Below, one piece after another: positions 51,940 through 61,959 of a DNA stretch of 64,000 nucleotides. Source of the stretch: Anastrepha obliqua (Eukaryota > Arthropoda > Insecta > Diptera > Tephritidae); assembly GCF_027943255.1 (NCBI RefSeq), contig NC_072893.1, positions 38,090,001 through 38,154,000 on the forward strand, in the 5' to 3' direction. A program made the position numbers and the translations under genes. How positions within the stretch are numbered: position 1 is the first letter of the stretch; each line of letters begins with the position of its first letter. The notes under the pieces are model-generated. The model did not search any database. It had not been told where the DNA came from and was given only the letters and a program-made list of their open reading frames with translations.

Positions 51940-52330
51940 GGGGACAGATACCTGCAAAAGTTCGAAAAAAATGTTAATATAATCCTTTAAGAATATGTCA
52001 AAAAAAAATTTTAGAACGAAAATTTAAGTATTTCTTATATTATAGATCGTCAACCGTGACTGGAGCTATGTCCCGTACTAGAATAAAATAAAAAATTTGA
52101 GAAAATAGCGCGGTTTTGAATTTGACACTCTAAAAATCGCTTTTTTACAGTGTTTTAAATACGAAATATTTGAAATAATGATGTGATTCTAGTACGGGCG
52201 ATAGCCATTTATGTTGTCTACAATATATTAAAATTTCAGGCGATTCAGTTCAATAGTTTTTTTCTTTGACAACACCAGGCCGAAAAAAAGTAGTTTCGAG
52301 ATAAATGAGTTTAAAGTTTGAGGTACAAGA
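51940..52330. repeat. Chimeric TTAA-type repeat (family d end joined to family c)
   Basis: After TTAA (51936-51939) the first 127 bases (GGGGACAGATACCTGCAAAA to GATCGTCAACCGTGAC) match the right end of family d copy 1. From about 52067 the sequence (ATGTCCCGTACTAGAATAAA onward) matches the complement of family c at 44130-44380. The right terminus is missing, being cut at about 52330 next to a Tc1/mariner relic. Confidence 0.6.
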
Positions 52331-52349
52331 GCGCGCGGACCGCTCTCTA

Positions 52350-52587
52350 CCTAGTTAATGTGCTGTAGAAGATGTAATATTGGGAATTTCTGCAAGTCAC
52401 ATTCGGACAGCTTGCGATTCGTTTCTGGACCATTTCAAGATCATAGTCAAGGCAAAAGGTGGTCATATCGAGAAAAAGTAAATTGATTTTTAATTTTGAA
52501 TTATTTTGACAAATTTTTTACTTTGAATTGAATAAAAGTAATTTTCCAAACTAAATTTACGGCCTTTTTAATTGATTACACTTCGAC
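52350..52587 (+). pseudogene. Tc1/mariner-type transposase C-terminal relic with right end
   Basis: Encodes ISASHIRTACDSFLDHFKII, then VKAKGGHIEKK, the C-terminal tail typical of Tc1/mariner-type transposases, and ends TGCCGGACCCTGTA. The final bases fit a terminal inverted repeat starting CAGGGTCCG next to TA, like the right end of 10608-11224 (CAGGGTCCGCC). Everything upstream is lost. Confidence 0.55.
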
Positions 52588-53779
52588 TGCCGGACCCTGT
52601 ATGTATCGACTTCGATCGGAACTTACGGAGGCTTCCCTCTATACACATGTATACACTCTTGTGCTCGCATTATTAATAATTAAAATATTTGCAATACTGT
52701 TGTTGCTAAATTTTTTTTGTTATTTTCTTATAAATCAAGGCCCTAAAAATTTAAAAAAAAATTTACAAAACATTACCAAAGTTTAGCGAATTCTCATCAA
52801 GCATATCAAGTATATAAAAGACTTCCGAACATGTGCTTTATGTGAAAGAAAATTCTCCACATCAGACGGAAAGAAAATTGGCAAAAGTCATGCGATTTTT
52901 CATTGACTTTAAACTTGTAGTTATTATATATACTAACATTTAATGGGCTATACAAGTGCGTACCTGATTACCTTTTGTTGTACAATGAACTATGGCTTGA
53001 AAAAATTATCGAAAAAAAAATAATGCGAATACTGTAAAATTATAAGTAGTAAGTAGAGTTGCTATTTTCCGCAACTTAAGTGTCGCACCTCGTATTGCCT
53101 TCAAACGCAAATTTAAAAATATATCCACCAGTCAATTAGAATACTGCAGAAGCGGCAACTTTGCTAGAGCTACAAAAGCTTGTATTAATAAAGTTCAATG
53201 AGTTGCTATAATTCAAAACTTTTCGCAGAGAGCTTTTCTACAAGCTTTTCTTCAAGCTCTCTCTTTTTTATATACTCAACAACAACTAACCTTACCGGGA
53301 ACTTCGGTAAAAAGCTTATCTTAGTTTTAAGCTTTTGCGGCAGTGACTACACTTTCTCCATTACCAAAAATGACTACAGAGGGCGCATGACCACCTGTGA
53401 TGGTGAAGCTACGGTGTACACGTATGACCACATTCGTTGATTTAAACAAAATTCTACCCACCACAATATTTTCATGGCTTCTTATTTTGGGTATTTATAC
53501 AAATTTTAATTTTAAGTTTTATATTATATATTTTGTAGAGAATGTTTCAAAGTTAAATTTTGTTTTAAATGTGCATGGATGCACAGACAGGCATGGCTAA
53601 AATGAGCATTTCGGAAGTAGTTTTACATGTGAAGACTATTAAGAAGAAGAAGAGTTTTTGTAATTTTTTATAAATTATTTCATATTTAAATGTTAATAGT
53701 TCATAAATAACTCAGCAACACTTGAAATTAATTGTTATTTTTCTTATAAACTTAACTGTATTTAAAAAAATCAGAGTTC
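52588..53779. other. No gene seen
   Basis: AT-rich. Frames of up to 80 codons lack motifs. Near 53225-53260 there are short AAGCTTTTC repeats. From about 52835 to 52930 the sequence weakly matches the right part of repeat R (TTATGTGAAAGAAAATT, GTCATGCGATTTTTCAT). Confidence 0.45.
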
Positions 53780-54357
53780 AATGACAAAATAATAATATTG
53801 ATGATGCAGCCGATGTAGCAGAAGCTTTCAAAAAATTCCACCGGGCATCCGTCAACCAATATCTGCCTTGTGTTATTGTGGTTAACTCGCATGGCTTTGG
53901 TCTTAGCGATGTTGATCTCCAGTCCGAAAGTACGTGCCAGCGCGACTAGTCTGCCCATCTTCGCTTGCATGTCAGAGAGTTTGTGAGAGAGGAGGCAGAT
54001 GTTATCGGTGAAGTCCTCAAGATGTCTGGTGAAACTCCATACTATGCCTTTTTTGTGCAGGGTCAGTTGACTCATGACATCATCAAGGACGACAGGGGAC
54101 AACCTTGCCTTACGCTTACGTTGGTAGTGAATGGATCGTTGATATCACCTTCGTGAAGCACTACCAGTACGGGCTTCTCATGAAGAGCTTTGAAGAGGCG
54201 CATTATCTTGGCGGGAGCTTCGTTTCTACGCACTGCCAGCCATATTCCGTTTCGTTTGATAGTGTCGAACTCCTTCTTAAAGTCTACGAACAGCATGTAG
54301 AGCGGGGAGGTCCACTCAACTGATTGTTCTACTATAATCCTAAGCGTGTTGGCTTAG
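53780..54357 (-). pseudogene. RTE-like LINE reverse transcriptase relic (inverted half)
   Basis: Minus strand, from high to low coordinate: ANTLRIIVEQSVEWTSPLYM, LFVDFKKEFDTIKRNGIWLA (the palm motif with the first catalytic Asp), VSVRQGCPLSSLMMS, a break, VVLDDVMSQLTLHKKGIVWS, EDFTDNICLLSHKLSDMQAK (FTDN in place of FADD), then FGLEINIAKTKAMRVN and FFESFCYIGC. The second active-site Asp is changed to Asn. The rest of the protein, in the opposite orientation, is at 54540-55065. Confidence 0.8.
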
Positions 54358-54539
54358 TCAACATACTTATATACATATAGCCTATAAGTCAGCGTTCACC
54401 TTACAAAAGCAAAAGAAAATACTAAGATTTCTCACTTCATTCTTTACTTAAAGGTAAGTAATTACAGCCATTGCCTTTATGCGCTATTTGTATATATAAT
54501 ATATTATATATAAAATGAGAGAACATCCTTCCTACTTCG

Positions 54540-55065
54540 CACCGGGTATTATCGCGCTTCTATGGCAAAACAACAACATAAGCGGTAATACCAAATTAGG
54601 AATATTTAAAATCTATGTTAAATCTATGTTGCCATATGCGTATACCACGTGCCACTTGTACCAAATTTATAGTGGTAATCACAAAACGTCTCCAAACTTT
54701 CACCAACCGTTGCCTCCGACGCATACTACGAATTTTCTGGCTCCGAAAAATAAGCAATTCCAAGTGGCTTACTGGAACTAATAAGCTCGAGATTGCCAGT
54801 GAAGTGCGAAGAAGGAAATGCCAATTGATTGCCCACATACTTTGAAAGGATGATAACAGCATGACCAAACAAGCGTTACGGTGGAACCCGTTCCAACAAG
54901 TAGGGCGTACAGTTGGAATACCTCGTTGATCTGGCGAAGATCAACCGAATTCGAAATGGCAACTCTGGGTTTATCATGGAGTGAATTGAGTGTCATAGTG
55001 CAAAATCATATCCGATCGCGTTCTGGAGTAGTTTACGCCCTCTGCTCCACTAAGAGTTAAAGGAA
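54540..55065 (+). pseudogene. RTE-like LINE C-terminal relic (sense half)
   Basis: Plus strand: ALLWQNNNISGNTKLGIFKI, YVKSMLPYAY, then in another frame ITKRLQTFTNRCLRRILRIF, WLRKISNSKW, IASEVRRRKCQLIAHIL, KQALRWNPFQQVGR, and near the end the remains of a GLSWSEL block. This follows directly in protein order from FCYIGC at 53800 on the other strand. AT-rich sequence (54358-54539, with ATATATAATATATTATATAT) lies between the halves. Confidence 0.75.
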
Positions 55066-55102
55066 AATATATACATATATGTATGTCGATTGGTATTTCA
55101 TG

Positions 55103-55176
55103 GACGGAGATTCGAATTTGTGCACTTCGGAATGTTAGACACGCATTAACCCATTTGGCTACGGCGACCGCCAATG
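55103..55176 (-). repeat. SINE tRNA-like head fragment
   Basis: The complement begins GGCGGTCGCCGTAGCCAAAT and continues to AATTCGAATCTCCGTC, so both A-box and B-box regions of the SINE head are present without the body. It is too diverged to be a functional tRNA. Confidence 0.55.
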
Positions 55177-55599
55177 TTCTCTCATTATTGCTAGAAAATA
55201 ATTATTCTGCGTGCGTCGATAAGAGGCATCGTCCACAAAATTTGTTTACCTTGGACTATTTGCAAAAAAACAAAAAAATGGCCCAATTATTCCACTGCTT
55301 GACAATACACACCAAACCGTCACTTTGGGACTGTGAAGTTGCTGTTGGTGTTCTAATTGTAGGACACCAATAACTGCAATTTTGTGATTTACATTTCCAT
55401 TTAAATGAAAGTGGGTATTATCACTCAAAAGTATTCACTGTACGAAACGGCTCTAACATTGTCAATTTTTGAGCAAATTATAGTTGTAGAGCTTGTACGA
55501 TTTGAACTGAGAAAGAGTGAATTCTAAGATCATGTCAGCAATGAAATCCAACAGAGAATCTCTCTTGCTAAAAGGTGTTTCTTTGGACTAAGTAGGAAA

Positions 55600-55801
55600 T
55601 TGAATAGTAAAGTCCTCTCTTGATGAACAAAACTAACACTCTACTAGGTTCTCATCATGCCCGTCCTTACGTAAGGCACAGAAGCTTGGATGATGATAAT
55701 ATTCGATGAGGTGTTACTTGGAGTGTTTGAGAGAAAGATTCTGCCGAAGATTTTTGGATTTTTGAATACCGCAGGCGATTGAGCAATGAGCTATATGAGC
55801 T
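55600..55801 (+). pseudogene. RTE-like LINE C-terminal relic
   Basis: AATAGTAAAGTCCTCTCTTG and AACAAAACTAACACTCTACT lead into a frame reading GVFERKILPKIFGFLNTA and, after a stop, AMSYMS. This is the RTE-like block LGVFERKILRKIFGPLHVGN also present at 62540. It stops at GAGCTATATGAGC, where the piggyBac element begins at TTAA. Confidence 0.7.
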
Positions 55802-55805
55802 TTAA

Positions 55806-56865
55806 CCCTTTCAATACTGCGGGGATATATAAGCCGCAGAGAATGTTCAAAAATTACTGGACCGAAAAATATTCACTTTAAAAGCGCTGGGATGGGATTA
55901 AACCGTAGGTTGTAGTCAATACTTCACAGCACGTGCTTCGGTTAACATAACTTAACTAATTTGTATAAGTGTAAGAGTGTTCTTCGTGCATACACGTGAA
56001 AGCAATATTTTTAGTTTTTTCTACGTGTTTAAGTGAACAATTTTTCTGTTTCTCATTACGAAAGGAAAAGGTAAATTGCATGTCACATTTACATATATAA
56101 GAATAAATTGATCTGTATGCATTTACCTGGTTTTTGTTGCATTGGGGCATATGCATCCCTGCAGTGCTATAGTGTGGGATGTAATTGTCCCAGCAGTTTT
56201 CTATCAAACGATTTTAGTTTTTGTTATTGAAATAATTTTAGGATGAATCGAACACTGACTAACGAAGAAATTGAGGACGAGCTTGATAATTCATCTGATG
56301 TGGAGGTGGATCCTTAACACGACAGTGACGATAGCAGTGACACAGATTATAAAGACTCTGATGCCTCCATATCATCTGAAGTAGATGGCGCGCATTCTTC
56401 AGATGATGAAGATATCCAGATGCATGAAAATGTGCAAATGGTAAATTAATATAGTGCTAACAACTCTGAAGATGTAAATTTCACTGATACAGCTCCTGCA
56501 CAATCAACAAGCAATGGTAAGTTTATTTGGCACGGCGGTATTGATTATATTTCCCCAAAAATGTCATTGCCTCAAGAGGACAAGCCAATTATAATGGTTA
56601 ACCTAACCAGAAGTTCCACCAAGCTTGATTGTTTTTATAAACTTTTTCCAAAGAGTCTCTTAATGCAGATAAGTCAAAATTATTCTGGGCTGTTCATTGA
56701 TAATGTCATATAATCGTGCACCACGAATGTATCAGTATTGGTCTCGCCACAAATCCCTCCGGAACGCAGCAATATCAGAATGCATTTCCCGAGATCGTTT
56801 TATGCTACTGATATCAAAATTGTATCTCTGTGAGCCCAAAAAACTCCAGATGCATTAAAAACGTA
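55806..56865 (+). pseudogene. piggyBac element relic with left end and transposase N-terminal half
   Basis: After TTAA (55802-55805) the element starts CCCTTTCAATACTGCGGGG, a typical piggyBac-type terminus. The transposase frame starts at ATG 56243: MNRTLTNEEIEDELDNSSDV, an acidic region (SDTDYKDSDASISSEVDG, HSSDDEDIQMHE), KFIWHGGIDYISP, LTRSSTKLDCFYKLFP, SLLMQISQNYSGL, then MYQYWSRHKSLRNAAISECI and SRDRFMLLISKLYLCEPKK. That order is the N-terminal and dimerisation half of piggyBac transposases. Stops near 56315 and 56447 and the loss of the catalytic Asp domain after 56860 make it dead. No right end found. Confidence 0.8.
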
Positions 56866-57454
56866 TTACAGTTAAGAAGTTTTATCCTGTTTGAAATTTA
56901 CATTTTTGAAAGCGAGAACTGACAGCACATTTCAATCCATTGATGACGAAATTCAAAGGGAAGTCCAGTGTGAAACATTATTTCCCTCTAAAACCTGTCA
57001 AAAGAAGCATCAAACTTTGGACTTTGTGCCCCCGGCTAGCTGTCGATTGCTTGCCACTTATAAGCGAATGAAATCTTCGTGACAATCTTCGACATTTACG
57101 AATATTGTAACGTGAACGAAATCTACGACAAGCAATTGCACATGAATCATTAGCCTGGAATTACGCTTCGATTGCAAACGCACTACGTCCACTGCGCCAG
57201 AATAACAAAGCTAACGCTGATGCGCTCAGAGGTTAGAGAGAAACTTTAAATTTAAAACCTAATTCTGCTACCGGACACAAAATTCTAAAAAAGTTCCTAC
57301 CTTTTTTTCAGAACTTACGGCGATCTTCTGAGTATACAGTTTTATATCCCATTCCATTTTTATAGAACAAAGTGGCAGTTCGACGTGTGTCAAAAATGGA
57401 ATTAATTTGTGGCAATTTTTTTGCCTAGAGTATTGAATTTTTTCTCCATATACA
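56866..57454. other. No recognised gene
   Basis: A 63-codon frame (56891-57082) and Arg-rich readings to 57240 may be decayed transposon sequence, but I cannot place them within piggyBac. Nothing else stands out. Confidence 0.4.
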
Positions 57455-57570
57455 AAATATGTTTCATATGGAAGAAATTGCAATACGACCAATAGAAAAA
57501 GTTATTGAAAATCAATTCGATTTTCGTTGCACTTCAAACTTTTACTTTATTACACCAAAATTGAATGGGC
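57455..57570. repeat. Repeat R, right-end fragment
   Basis: Matches the right part of 28388-28825: CATATGGAAGAA, a gap, GTTATTGAAAATCAATTCGA, TTTCG followed by CACTTCAAACTTTTAC and TTTATTACAC. Non-coding. Confidence 0.45.
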
Positions 57571-57587
57571 TATAAAACTGCATTCTA

Positions 57588-58484
57588 AGGGGTGGTTAAG
57601 TTTCAAGGGCCGGTGTTGATTTTAAATAAGAAACAATTTTTTTAGGAAATTATTATCAGTTCTCTTTATTATGATAATATTGGAACCAATTGGCACATTA
57701 TTACGTATGGAATAAAATATTGGCCAAATGGTTGCCGAGGCCTCGGCGGCACACCTCCATCCGATGGTCCAAATTTTCGATGACGCTGAGGCATAATTGA
57801 GGTTCTATGCCGTTAATGTGCCGAATTATCTCATCCTTTAGCTCTTGAATTGTTGCTGGCTTATCGACGTACACATTTTCTTTCAAATAACCCCAAAGAT
57901 GGACTTATTTCTTATTCGGTGTCAAATCACATGATCTTGGCGGCCAATTGACATCCCCGTGACGTGAGATTATTCGGCCATCAAATTTTTCGCGTAAAGG
58001 AGCCATTATTTCGTTAGCAGTGGGACAAGTAGCACCGTCCTGTTGAAACCACATATCGTCCATATCCATATCTTCCAATTCAGTAACTGCCTGACCAGCC
58101 TCATTTTAGAAAAAATACAGCCCAATGATGCCGCCGGCCCATAAACCGCACCAAACAGTCACTCTTTGTGGGTGCATTGGTTTTTCGGCAATCACTCTTG
58201 GATTATCATTCGCCCAAATGCGGCAATTCTGCTTATTGACGAATCCACTGACGTGAAAATGTGCCTCATCACTGAAGATGATTTTCTTCGATATGCATTT
58301 TAATTTGAACGCCCGTTTTCATAATAAGCCTGAAAACCTTTAACGCGTTGCTCGGTTATGTATCTTTCCATGATTCAAATTGAGTTAATCTGAAATTAAA
58401 AAATGTCAAATAAAATGCAGAAAAAAACTTGACGTTTAGATGTGGTTTACATTCAACATCGGTCCTTGAAATTTAACAACCCTT
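57588..58484 (-). mobile_element. DD41D-type Tc1/mariner element relic (897 bp)
   Basis: Left end AGGGGTGGTTAAGTTTCAAG and the complement of the right end AAGGGTTGTTAAATTTCAAG are inverted repeats; TA flanks both (57586-57587 and 58485-58486). Minus-strand transposase: MERYITEQRVKGFQAYYENG, a deletion, IIFSDEAHFHVSGFVNKQNC, RIWANDNPRVIAEKPMHPQR, VTVWCGLWAGGIIGLYFF, DMWFQQDGATCPTANE, GDVNWPPRSCDLTP, LKENVYVDKPATIQELKDEI. Counting from QQD to the expected LTPLD position gives 41 residues, as in the rosa group, which I recall from a Ceratitis fly. Here that Asp is lost (TPNKK then a stop). Confidence 0.8.
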
Positions 58485-58486
58485 TA

Positions 58487-59605
58487 CAAAGTTTTTTTTT
58501 TAATTCAGATTCAAAAGTTGAGAATTTCAATGAATTTTTCAAATTTCGTACGAAGTTGGGAACCTTGATTCGTAAAAAATTTTTTTTAAGGGATGTACTA
58601 TTACCCCCATTGAAAATTAATCAAAACTAAATTAAAGGAATTATAATAAGAATAATCAAAATTTATTTTCACAGGAACTTGAATGGAATGGATGGCAGAG
58701 TTTTTTTCTTCTACTAAATTGATTAGTTATTGGTTTCTTACAAAAATAAATCATGCGACGCTTTATTTTACGCTATTTAAGTAAAATTTATCGCATGGCA
58801 TACAATTACTTACTTAACTCGACGGTAATGAGCAATACATGAGAGAATGTTGGTTGATATGCTTAAGTAAATAAGTAAATATAAATGCAATAAGTACCTA
58901 TATACATACACACATACATGTAAATACATATACGTATGCATGTATTTTGATTGAAAAATGCAGCCCTTTATGGCCGAGCGCACTGATGAAACCAATAAAA
59001 TCACATTTTTCAATTCCATCCCAATTCGCGGAAGAACATTATTTCTGCTTTCTTTTGGAAAGCAACGTGTCATTTAATGTTGGTTGGGTCATAATTCACT
59101 CAATTCTCCGCTTAATGCATAAATGGTTCAACAGGAATGAATGGAATTATAAGCGTCAAAAGTTTTATTGAATTATTGAGTGACAGCTCAGTAGATGCGC
59201 GAGTTGACGAAAAGGCTTATTTGATTGACAATTCGTGGTGGTATGTATGTGTGTGCAGATAATAAAATTATCGTCAGGTGGAAGAGCCTGATACGCATAA
59301 GATTTGTTTGTTTAATAAAAGCGCCGAAGAATACCTTAAATTGAAAAGCCAGATTGTGCTGGTTCAAGTATAGTTCTGTGGCTGATTGACTGTCTTTCTC
59401 TTTTGATTGAATGCCTGCCAAGTTGAATGACCATTTATGTCTTTTGCAGCCCGTCTGATTGGCTGCTTGTTTGTTGTGCCATTTACTACCCACTCCGAAA
59501 AGGGTAAGAGCGTCAATGAAAGCACAAAAGAAATTAAATATTGGAATATGGTTAGCGGTTATTCAAAAGTTTCATTTGTATTGGTAAGATGACAGCTATG
59601 AAGTT
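58487..59605. other. No gene seen
   Basis: AT-rich to 58800, then mixed with CATA-type repeats (about 58900-58930). Frames up to 101 codons (59188-59493, minus) lack motifs. Confidence 0.45.
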
Positions 59606-59935
59606 TACTACAGATGCGTTAATCGCAATGTAACAGAAGTTGAGAAAAGGGAAAGAGAGAGAGAGGGAGGGGAAAGAGTGGGAGGGGTAGAGAGAAGATT
59701 GTTACGTTAATCGCAATGTTACAAAAATTAAGCAAAGGGAGACAGAGAGAGCGACGGGAAAGAGAGGGAGGGATAGAGAGAAGGTTGTTATGTTAATCGC
59801 AATGTAACAAAGTGAGAGAGAGCGAAAGACGAAGGGGGAGGGGAAAGAAAGAGGTAGAGAAAGAGGGTGGAAGAGGGAGGGTGGCATAGAGAGAGAAAGA
59901 GAGAGAGAGAGAGAGATAGAGAGGGAGATATTAAA
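59606..59935. repeat. Polypurine minisatellite, unit about 87 bases
   Basis: The block GTTAATCGCAATGTTACA or close variants starts units at 59618, 59706 and 59792, spaced 88 and 86 bases. Each is followed by 60-130 bases made almost only of G and A (GGGAAAGAGAGAGAGAGGGA and similar), ending in a GA dinucleotide run (about 59883-59925). The minus frame of repeated Ser-Leu (59702-59953) is the reading of this tract and not a gene. Confidence 0.75.
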
Positions 59936-61959
59936 AGACCCAAAAACGAACAAAAGCCTGAAGAAGGAATATTAAATGAATGTTAATTTTAATTATAAAA
60001 GCTGTCAGCTACAAATTCTTTATTTCATTAATATGACAAACTGATGGGGTCAACGGTAAACGTAATTAAAATTTTGTACTTTATGTACGTACAGCAAATC
60101 AGAGAGAAACTGGGGCACTAATATTCAAAAAATTCAAATTTGTATAAATAAAAAAATTATGCACAGATTTTTAATGCATTATTTGCCTAGAATATTTTTA
60201 TTTTTAACTATTGCATATTTGTTGTTTTAATATTAACGGTAACTCCGTTTATTTACCCCTCCGTTGGTCACCCAGGTCTGGCCAGACCCTCTCCGACTTT
60301 GGACATGGATTTAACACATTTCTTTTATAGCTAACGACTTGAGATTCCAGGTATATTCCTAATATTAAATTTTTTTAACGATTTGTGGATATAACTTTTT
60401 AAAAAGTATCCTCGAACAGCACGAAAAAAAGGATTTAAAAAGTTATACCTTCGCTTGGGCACTTCAGATCTGGCTGAACTCCTATGCATTTTTGTGGCTA
60501 TATGTGGCAGATGCACACCATTTACAATCCATAGAGTTCAAAGCTGGCATTTGCTTTCTTTTGCTACATATTCAATGCCATGATATTGGCAACGTTTTGT
60601 ATTTGAAGGCAGTTGATGTGCTCAGAAAAAGTGCTGCGAGACGTAATTGTTTGACGACCTTATCGAACGCATTGGCCCTTGCAAGCATCGGAAATCGTAT
60701 GAATAATCCAGGCGTTATTTCTCAATTCACTACTGGTTTGGCTTTGGATTCATGTTTCAACAAACCAATTACTCTCCTTGGGAATACTGCAGTGAATAAA
60801 CCAACCAGAGCTGATACACTCACAGTGAAGTGAGATTGTCGTCTTTGACTACGCAGAGGCGAGTCCAGTATGTCAACAGCACTCAAAAATCTTTTATACA
60901 TACACGTTTTGTATCCGTATCCATATCTTTCGAATTTTACCATAAATAGCTTTGTAATCTACTTTTTTTCTTCAACATTCTTCGAAATTAATCAAAATAA
61001 AGAAAAAACAAAAAATTATTTTTTTCACAATCCAAAACCAATGAAAAAGGTGAGAAATTAAAAATTTATACCTGCATACTTAAAATTGAATTATAAATGT
61101 GGCGCATTTGCCACAAATTCTCATAGAAATGGTGCCCAACCGAAGGTTTTAAAAAAAGTGTCCCAGTGTCTCAATGTCAAATCCTAAGTTTTTAGCACTT
61201 TTAAGTAACTTTTTTCATAACGGAACTGTAAAAACTAGTTACATTTCTCATATTTTGCCATTGACGTTGGAAGTTTTTAAAGAAACCGAAATTTTTAAAG
61301 AGCCAAAATGTTATTATCACCGACGTATCTAAATTCGACTTATTTGGGTCGAATGGCAGCAGTTTTATCTGGAAAAGGGAACGCTTAACCCGTTTAATGT
61401 GGTTGGCACTGCAAAACATGATGTCGTCCATATAATGATTGAGTGAGCACTGACGACAAATGGAGTTTCATTGAAGGTACTACGATTAAAATTAATTAAC
61501 AAGAAATTTGTAAAGATTGAGTTCGTAAACAAATTTTGCTTTGCTGTTCAGAAAATAAAATTTGCTCACTGTGCACATAAATGAAGTTGTTCGTGGCTAT
61601 CGCACCTATGACCTATGGAAACGTAGTGCATATCGAGACACAGACCTTAAAATATTTAAAAAAAATTTCGACCTGTTTTCCGTGTCATTTGTAAGAATAA
61701 TAGAACAGAAGAGTGCGTCTTCCGAATTTGCTGCGACGTCATCGCAAAGGAAGAGATATTACCTGGTTGTGAAGACGAAGAAGAAGTATGGCCCCATATG
61801 TATGTAGAAGTCCACGCAAGTGAGGAAAGTCGCTTATTGTCATTCATTTGGGAGCAGTTAGGACGATTCTTCTGAATATGGTCCAATCAGCTCACAACTT
61901 CCAGGCTTTGCCCAAGTACCCTCTTGTTAGCTTCCGAACGTCCGTTCGAGAGCGAGCTA
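59936..61959. other. No recognised gene
   Basis: Includes a 113-codon plus frame at 60492-60833 and overlapping minus frames; residues such as LTTLSNALALASIGNRMNNP match no family I know. An 81-codon frame at 61562-61807 ends in a basic run (RKRYYLVVKTKKKYGP). No element ends seen. Parts may be single copy. Confidence 0.35.

Noticed and set aside
53840..54323. Plus-strand frames of 63-72 codons
   Set aside because: Antisense shadows of the RTE-like reverse transcriptase relic.
59702..59953. A Ser/Leu-repeat protein on the minus strand
   Set aside because: It is only the translation of the GA-rich minisatellite.
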